A stretch of DNA of 64,000 nucleotides from Acholoe squamosa (taxonomy: Eukaryota; Annelida; Polychaeta; Phyllodocida; Polynoidae). Of the stretch, positions 58,269 through 64,000 are shown piece by piece. The stretch's first letter is position 1. Every line of letters begins with the position of its first letter. The DNA is taken from the NCBI GenBank assembly GCA_949317995.1, contig OX439044.1, positions 27,848,733 to 27,912,732 of the forward strand, in the 5' to 3' direction. Under the pieces are notes generated by a model, which saw only the letters and a list, made by a program, of their open reading frames with translations, was not told the DNA's origin and ran no database searches. The position numbers and the translations under genes are program-made.

Positions 58269-59753
58269 CTACTCCAGCTGTGTACCCATCAATTCACATA
58301 ATGTCTTAGCCACTTTGTCATTACTAGTGCGTATCGTCAACCGATACATCTGAAACAGAAAAGTGTTTATTTGGTGTTAGAGTGAAACCTGCTACTTCCT
58401 TTTACTTTGATATTGCAGCGACTTTTCACCTGTGTATCTTTTTCCAGAGAAAAGCATATGTATTCTTCTGACGAATATATTTCCAAAGGGAAGACTAACT
58501 ACAATTTATTTCTAGGGGTATTCTATTCAGTTAGATCTAATTCAATAGTCTCCACCGGTTGTAAATCTTGGGCCTTATCTCGTGGATTCACGCAGCCCAC
58601 AGTCAGGTTCCATACCATTTTCCTTCTTTGTAATGTTTACTTCTATGTCCTCTGACAAGTCATCAATTTATTTCTCATTTATATATCTGCACATATTCTG
58701 ATTTAGAACAACTGTTTGTAGTACATTTTTATCAGAGGATGTTGAAATGTATCTTTTTATTGGGTTATGTAAGTTTAAAGTAAACATCACAAAGAGAGAA
58801 AATTGTATGGAACCTGACTGTGGGCTGCGTGAAACCACGAGATAAGGCCCGAGATTTGCAACCGGTGGAGACTGTTCCAAACATTGTAACTACACATAGC
58901 GTCACTGCAATGCTTAAGAAAGAAATATAGACTAGGCAAAGGTAGTACCTTACGTCATGTATAATGGTTTCCAACAACATACCTGGGCTTGCCGATTAGG
59001 TTCTAGTCGTAGCAAGCATCCAATTTGCGATGTCTTTGTGTGCAGAATGCCTGCGCACACAAAGTTTTCAGGGTTGGGATCTACATTCTCCAGAATCTTC
59101 ATGCCGAAACCAATCAGCTTTAGTTTCACACCCTCGGTATCATTGGTCAAACTCGACTTCAAGATGTGCTGGAACTCCTGTGATGGACTACAGGAGAGGG
59201 AATAATGTTTTGTGAGTCTCATGTAATAAGGAAAAAAATGGAGAAATTTTACTGGATAAAGTTAGGTACCGGTAGTTTAGAAATTTACCCCTTTTAATAT
59301 ATCAAAGGCTTGATAAAAACAGGTTGTTTTTTTTTCAAAAAGAATGTCTTCCACAGCATGTGATTTCTACTGCCAATATTTTACACTATTATTTTTACAG
59401 GGATGAAAGTCACAGAGCACAAAAATCCCTGAAATGGTCCAATATTCGCCCCAAAAACCTGGGGTTCTATATGAATGTATAGAGCCCTGGAACCACAAAA
59501 TCCCTGAAATCAGGGAATTCCCTGAAGACTTTCATCCCTGTTTTTACCATAGTTTGCGCATTGCATCACTTCATACACTGATAATTTGTTGTGGAACATG
59601 TTTCTGTTCTACTTCAGAGGAAGGTCCATAACTTACTTGCTCAGCATCTTCCATCTTGAGAAGAAGGTGGAAGAGTCCATCTCTGTGGGTTCTATGAACT
59701 TGTTTAGAGTAAGAGGTAGTTTGAGATTAAATCTCTGTTGTGATCCGCTGTAC
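58269..59753 (-). CDS. AP2A: AP-2 complex alpha subunit, last three exons (C-terminal appendage)
   Basis: Three exons on the minus strand: 59637-59753, 58983-59187 and 58269-58349, with stop TAG at 58269-58271. The borders are GT-AG and the phases agree. The encoded 130 or so residues match the platform subdomain of the alpha-adaptin appendage: [52 protein letters not shown] and [13 protein letters not shown]. Alpha-adaptin is a large subunit of the AP-2 clathrin adaptor at the plasma membrane; its appendage recruits accessory endocytic proteins through DPF/DPW and FxDxF motifs. The full protein is about 940 residues, so roughly 800 residues lie to the right of the window. The intron before the first visible exon is longer than 4.2 kb. 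Confidence 0.93.
58548..58873. repeat. inverted repeat in the last AP-2 alpha intron
   Basis: Arms at about 58548-58640 and 58780-58873 are reverse complements with roughly 94 percent identity by eye, separated by about 140 bases. They share GGCCTTATCTCGTGG and GCAGCCCACAGTCAGGTTCC. In the pre-mRNA they would form a hairpin of some 90 base pairs. Confidence 0.8.
59398..59540. mobile_element. short hAT-like MITE with AGGGATGAAAGTC ends
   Basis: About 142 bp in an AP-2 alpha intron, with ends AGGGATGAAAGTC and GACTTTCATCCCT. The flanks ATTTTTAC and GTTTTTAC agree in 7 of 8 positions, as expected for the 8-bp target duplication of hAT elements. Confidence 0.65.
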
Positions 59754-59996
59754 CTGTAGGCAAGTTAACAGTATTTTTTTGTGACAAATGATGACAATTA
59801 TTCATATAACCATAAATAAAACATCAAACCCATAACATACGCAGATAGCCTCTAGTATCCTACTATTGCTTCAGCTAAGGGTGCCCCTTATATACAAAGT
59901 GCGCCTTATACATGAAGTATTACGTTATATAGATTTTCGTTTACACGCCTATATCGATTGCCATATCATACATGGAATATTAAATGTCGCATCATC

Positions 59997-60418
59997 AATA
60001 TAAAATTAATCGATACTTACATGTAAGTTGATGATTAATTGTTGTTCCAGGAGCAACGATAGATCGTTGCGGGGTACATAGGAGATGCGCATGCGCAGAT
60101 CCGTAGATGTCAGACGTCCGCTGGCAGTGAATCAATCGCTGAAAGAAATTTCGTTTATGGTACATAGGAAATCAATATCTATACTATTCAATTTGTCGTA
60201 GTTATATAGATGAATTCGTATCGTCGAATAAGATCTATATATAGATATTATATTCAAGAAAGCTTGAATATTGTAGATTAATGATTATGCCTGACTGTCA
60301 CTAATCTGTTCATCCTAGGGAGGATGGGTGGGCCTATGTACCCCGCAACGATCTATCGTTGCTCCTGGAACAACAATTAATCATCAACTTACATGTAAGT
60401 ATCGATTAATTTTATATT
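59997..60418. repeat. 86-bp perfect inverted repeat with 250-bp spacer
   Basis: The left arm (59997-60082) and right arm (60333-60418) are exact reverse complements. Each contains the dyad GCAACGATAGATCGTTGC or its complement (60053-60070, 60345-60362). A third, slightly longer version lies just outside at 60425-60444. The left spacer edge has TGCGCATGCGCA. The GGCAGTGAATCA of the left spacer recurs inverted after the right arm near 60473. No coding frame. Confidence 0.9.
60086..60097. promoter_or_regulatory. NRF1-type palindrome TGCGCATGCGCA
   Basis: A full match to the NRF1 consensus YGCGCAYGCGCR in an otherwise AT-rich intron, at the inner edge of the left arm of the inverted repeat. It may mark an internal promoter, or may be chance. 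Confidence 0.35.
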
Positions 60419-60419
60419 C

Positions 60420-62200
60420 CAGAGCGCAACGATAGATGTCGTTGCGGTCTAATAGGAGACTTTAAAGTTCAGCTGATTCACTGCCCATTTCCATAGTCCT
60501 ATTATCTAATGTTACTAGTTCTCACAAACTGGTAGAAACTGTAACGCAGGACTTTTTAGGAAAATAAGTGAATAACTTTATTCATCCTGACTAAAGAGGC
60601 AGTCAGGTTTCAAGAAAAGTCTTGTTTGGTCAAACCAAAAGAAAGCTTACTTTCATTTACCCTTCTTTTAGATTCAATGAAGGTAAACAACACCCTTCTT
60701 TTTAGATTCAAAGAAGCCAAACAACAAAATCCCAATTGATTTTAGTTGTAAATAGCACATTAGTCATGTGCTAGAAAGAGGAATTTTCCATTTGGGAAAT
60801 TCATTAATTAGATTACCTCAGGTTTGAGTTTCTCAAAGGTTAACAGCTGCTTAACAGTATTGTACCTCCTGATGTTGTACAATCTATGTAGTTCTAATAC
60901 TACATAATTTGAGATAAATAAGCATGTTAAAATTCTCTAGCAGACATAACATGCAGAGAGTGTACAATCTTGCTGGTATGTATATAACAGTCATATTTTG
61001 TGCAAATTAAGCAGGTAAGACTGCTGCACAATTTATGTACAGACAAGTAGTTATGACTGTTTTTACTAAAACAGTAGGCACACAAACAGCTATTAGTTGT
61101 ACACCCTAGTGGCATGCATATGTACCATATAAGCAGCTAAGGCTTGCTTGGTCAGTTATGGTATGATACATATCATTCCTGCGTAAGAAGATACTGCTTA
61201 AATGAAAAAAGGGGGATATGTACAACTTGTTGTACCATTTAAACAGCTTAATCTGTTAACACCCATATTCACAATGTAGAAAAAGATTTCTACATTTATA
61301 ATGTAGATTTGAACAGCTCACCATAAAGGTATGTTGTAAATCATAAGCAGCTGGTACATACATATAGGTGCAAAATATGGTACCTACACATATTGTACAA
61401 CATAAGCAGCTATGACTGCTGGACAAGTATTTTAATCCATATGTTGTACAATTTAGTACACTTGTAATGTATATATAAACCATCTACATATATAATGTGA
61501 GCTTCAGCTGGTGCAGGCAAAACAGCGACCACATTTACTATGTAGAGTGTGGTTTCTACATTCATAGTGTAAAGTAAAACAACTTACAGTCTTTACATGA
61601 TGTACAATATAATTACTAATACTAAATACCAGTATGGTATAGTATATTGACCTTTTGTAGCACACAAAAAACAGTCTGTTTGTCTAGTGTCGTGATAGCT
61701 TCAAATGAAGCTATTACCTATACTTGTACAAATAAGCAACTATGACTTATTGTACAAGCCAGAACCACTAGACATGGTAAAGTGACAGTACTTGGCTAGC
61801 TACTGCTGCAACGGTATAGTGTAAACAGTCAATGTTGCTAATACTGTAAAGTGTACACATGTTTTACTGCATAGATAGGTTCAGCTGATATGGTAAGACA
61901 TATAAGCTGCCAAATTAAATAGCTAAGAAGCTAGTTTATTGGAACCATACATTTGTACAATTTTGTCCTAGAATCTGGACATATTGTACCTTATCAGCAG
62001 CTTGACATATTTACTTATTGTAAATAGACTACCTATGTTATCTAGCATAATCAGCTACCCTAACTAGTACCACACAATTATGTGTATGTTGTACAAGAAT
62101 AAACCGTTATGCTGTTTATACAAGCACAAGCAGTAACAATGATACTGCATACAGTATTATACACCAAGTACACCATACATGTCCTAAATGCTGATTGGAA
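60420..62200. repeat. word array of TTGTACAA and AGCAGCT, non-coding
   Basis: From about 60845 to 62200 the palindromic word TTGTACAA (or TGTACAA) occurs roughly every 60-120 bases. It alternates with AAGCAGCT/ACAGCT words, several followed by ATGACT (61405, 61735). Copies are too diverged for a simple tandem repeat to be defined by eye. Open frames are short. The first 400 bases after the inverted repeat lack the words. Confidence 0.6.
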
Positions 62201-64000
62201 GATCAGCTTGCCAGTGTTGTGCCAGGGAGCCACATCTCTGGTGGTGCTGAGTTCATCTTACCCACAAACTCTAGTAACAAGTCCTACCACAGGTCTGGAC
62301 AGTTACAAAAATGAGATTGAGACTTATACCAAACTTCTTTATTTGGTATGAATGATTAGCCTGACCCATCTTCAATTGACTCAGAGATATTGCAGTGGGT
62401 CTGCTTTATTGGTGGCTCATGTAAGAAATTAATTAGTTAAAATACCAAAAGTTATGTCCACCACCTTTGAAATAGCAAGGTGGATCAACTGATAGTCTCC
62501 ATTATGAAACTACATCAGTGACAAACTCAGTATTTAGATTTAATTTCATTAACAAGGTCAACCAAGACTATAAACGAGAGTCTTAGCTCTTACATTGAAA
62601 TAAACTTCACCAGTTGTGGAATTTTTTGGCCATAAGGTAAGGATATTTTGATTTTGCAAAACACTACCTATAACCTTGAATCTAGACACCGTTTCTTGGG
62701 CCTTCTGCCCTCATTAGAGGAGCAAATCAAGAAATCATTTTTAGGCAAATGGTAGAGGAGATAGATTCAACTGCGGGTCTATTAGACCAGCAATACTAGT
62801 GCTGTGCCAAAAGCCACAGTTCTGGTGGTGTCAAGTTCATCTTAGTCTCCAGCTCCAGTAACAGTCCCATCGTAGTACGGACAGTTTTACAGGAGTCCCT
62901 GTTTAGAATTTACCAATAATTCTAAAACAGTCACCTCACTCTACAGCCCTGGTGGTGTCAAAGTCATCTTTGCACAAACTCCAGTAACAAGTCCTCCCAC
63001 AGGTTCGGACAGTTACATAGGAGTAGCTGTTAAGAATTTTACTCATAATTCCAAAAACAGAGTTTATCAGGGTTAATGACATAACGACAACTATTTACTG
63101 CGGTCCTTTCGAGGAGCAGTTGGTAGCCATCTGATATCTAATATCAGTGAAATTGCTGGGTTTCAGCAATGGCTACCTCAGTACTCTTGTTTAATAGGTA
63201 AGATTTCGTCCTTCTGTCCTCTTCTGAGTAAACAGAAAAGATTTTGTTGGTGTAACCTGATACGTAACTCATTTTTATCACCAATCTTTAGGTGAATTAA
63301 GATGAGCACACTACCTCAGTTAACCACCTTACCACTTTGGCCACCGGTAGACTTTAGTTTGTCAAAGTAAACTGAACACCAAGAAAGACATCCTAACCTA
63401 AGATAAATAAATTCAGAGAATTTATGACATGAGGTATAGGTTATCAGTAACTTGAGCACTCAAATAACCCAAACACAAGCTAGGATACTTGTGGCTGCAC
63501 ATTGACCTCTATGATATTTCTGAAGAAATATTCTAATGTAAAAACTAGGTCTCAGTGATTTATATATCACTACCAAGCAGCTTTGTGGTTATTGGTGAGT
63601 CAACTGCAATTCTCATAGAATTCCATGACATTAAGTATGGCTCTTAAGCTGTTAAATACAGGCTTAAAGATTTTTACCATACTTGTGAATCTATTGGGCA
63701 TAAATTATAGGTATATTTGAATTCTCAATTCACAACCTATACAAAAAGTTTTTACGCCAGAATTTAGACACCATTCTGCCCTTCCAAGGGAGGCAGATCA
63801 AATTCTCTATCTTTCTCACCATAAATGGTAGAACAGAGAATTTCGGAATGCTGATTAAATCAGCTAGTTAATGTTGTGCCAATGGGCCACAACTGTGGCG
63901 GTGTCATGGTCATTTTACACCCAATTCTATTAACAAGTCCCACCGCAGGTCTGGACTGTTACTCAGGAGTTACTGTTAAGAATTTTACCAAATTCTAGAC
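62200..64000. repeat. diverged long-unit repeat, about 1.07-kb spacing
   Basis: A block with TCTAGACACCGTTTCTTGG, CTGCCCTC, GCAAATGGTAGA, TGTGCCAAAAGCCACA and GTAACAGTCCCAT at about 62680-62900 recurs in the same order at about 63755-63990. Shorter partial versions lie at about 62212-62320 and 62940-63060. Identity is perhaps 65-75 percent by eye. No frame stays open, so it is non-coding or ancient. The last copy runs off the window. Confidence 0.55.

Noticed and set aside
60845..62200. CRISPR-like array
   Set aside because: The repeated words are short and diverged, spacing is irregular, and the DNA is animal.

Overview
The window is animal nuclear DNA. It has long introns with GT-AG borders, single-copy metazoan housekeeping genes, and many short non-autonomous transposons and SINE-like repeats. 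A SINE family ending in a CTCACTCACTC tail suggests a mollusc or related marine invertebrate, but that placement is weak. Four genes are assembled here exon by exon from the raw sequence: the condensin-II kleisin NCAPH2, the C-terminal end of the AP-2 alpha adaptin, an Ig-domain type I membrane protein, and a spliced PC4-like gene.

Region 1 to about 14,000 is unlike the rest. Seven or eight genes sit in 13 kb with short introns of about 200-310 bases or none, against three host genes in the other 50 kb. It carries a protein-primed family-B DNA polymerase of the Maverick/Polinton-adintovirus type split over two abutting reading frames (4620-5993 and 1742-4618, minus strand), an F-box protein (6025-6906), a spliced PC4-like ssDNA-binding/transcription cofactor with its own TATA/GC-box promoter (7208-8522), and a possible second PC4-like protein (799-1281, plus). 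It also carries an LRR-mucin-transmembrane receptor whose tail exons contain a Grb2-type YVNE motif (9653-11936, plus), and two tandem paralogs of an unknown family (12286-12993 intact, 13261-13956 interrupted by a stop). I see no integrase, capsid, packaging ATPase or protease, and the left end runs off the window. I read it as an endogenous virus-like or selfish DNA-replicating element with an unusual gene set. It is the strongest candidate here for an undescribed system.

Region 14,000-19,900 is non-coding, with a 115-bp tandem duplication bearing CTCF-like motifs and one MITE. Region 19,935-24,715 (minus) is the six-exon Ig receptor. Region 24,716-37,700 is intergenic and packed with MITE families, including a G-rich GGGAGTGGTCATT family and a CGTATAAG family with TA target duplications, plus a tRNA-headed SINE and a probable 5' regulatory area for NCAPH2.

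Region 37,743-52,332 (plus) is NCAPH2 in 19 coding exons (611 codons), with several MITEs in its introns. Region 52,333-58,268 is repeat-bearing intergenic DNA. Region 58,269-59,753 (minus) holds the last three exons of AP-2 alpha; its remaining exons lie beyond the right edge. Region 59,997-64,000 is non-coding but structured: an 86-bp perfect inverted repeat, then an array of recurring TTGTACAA and AGCAGCT words, then diverged repeats at about 1.07 kb spacing.

All gene models are read by eye. No database search or splice software was run.
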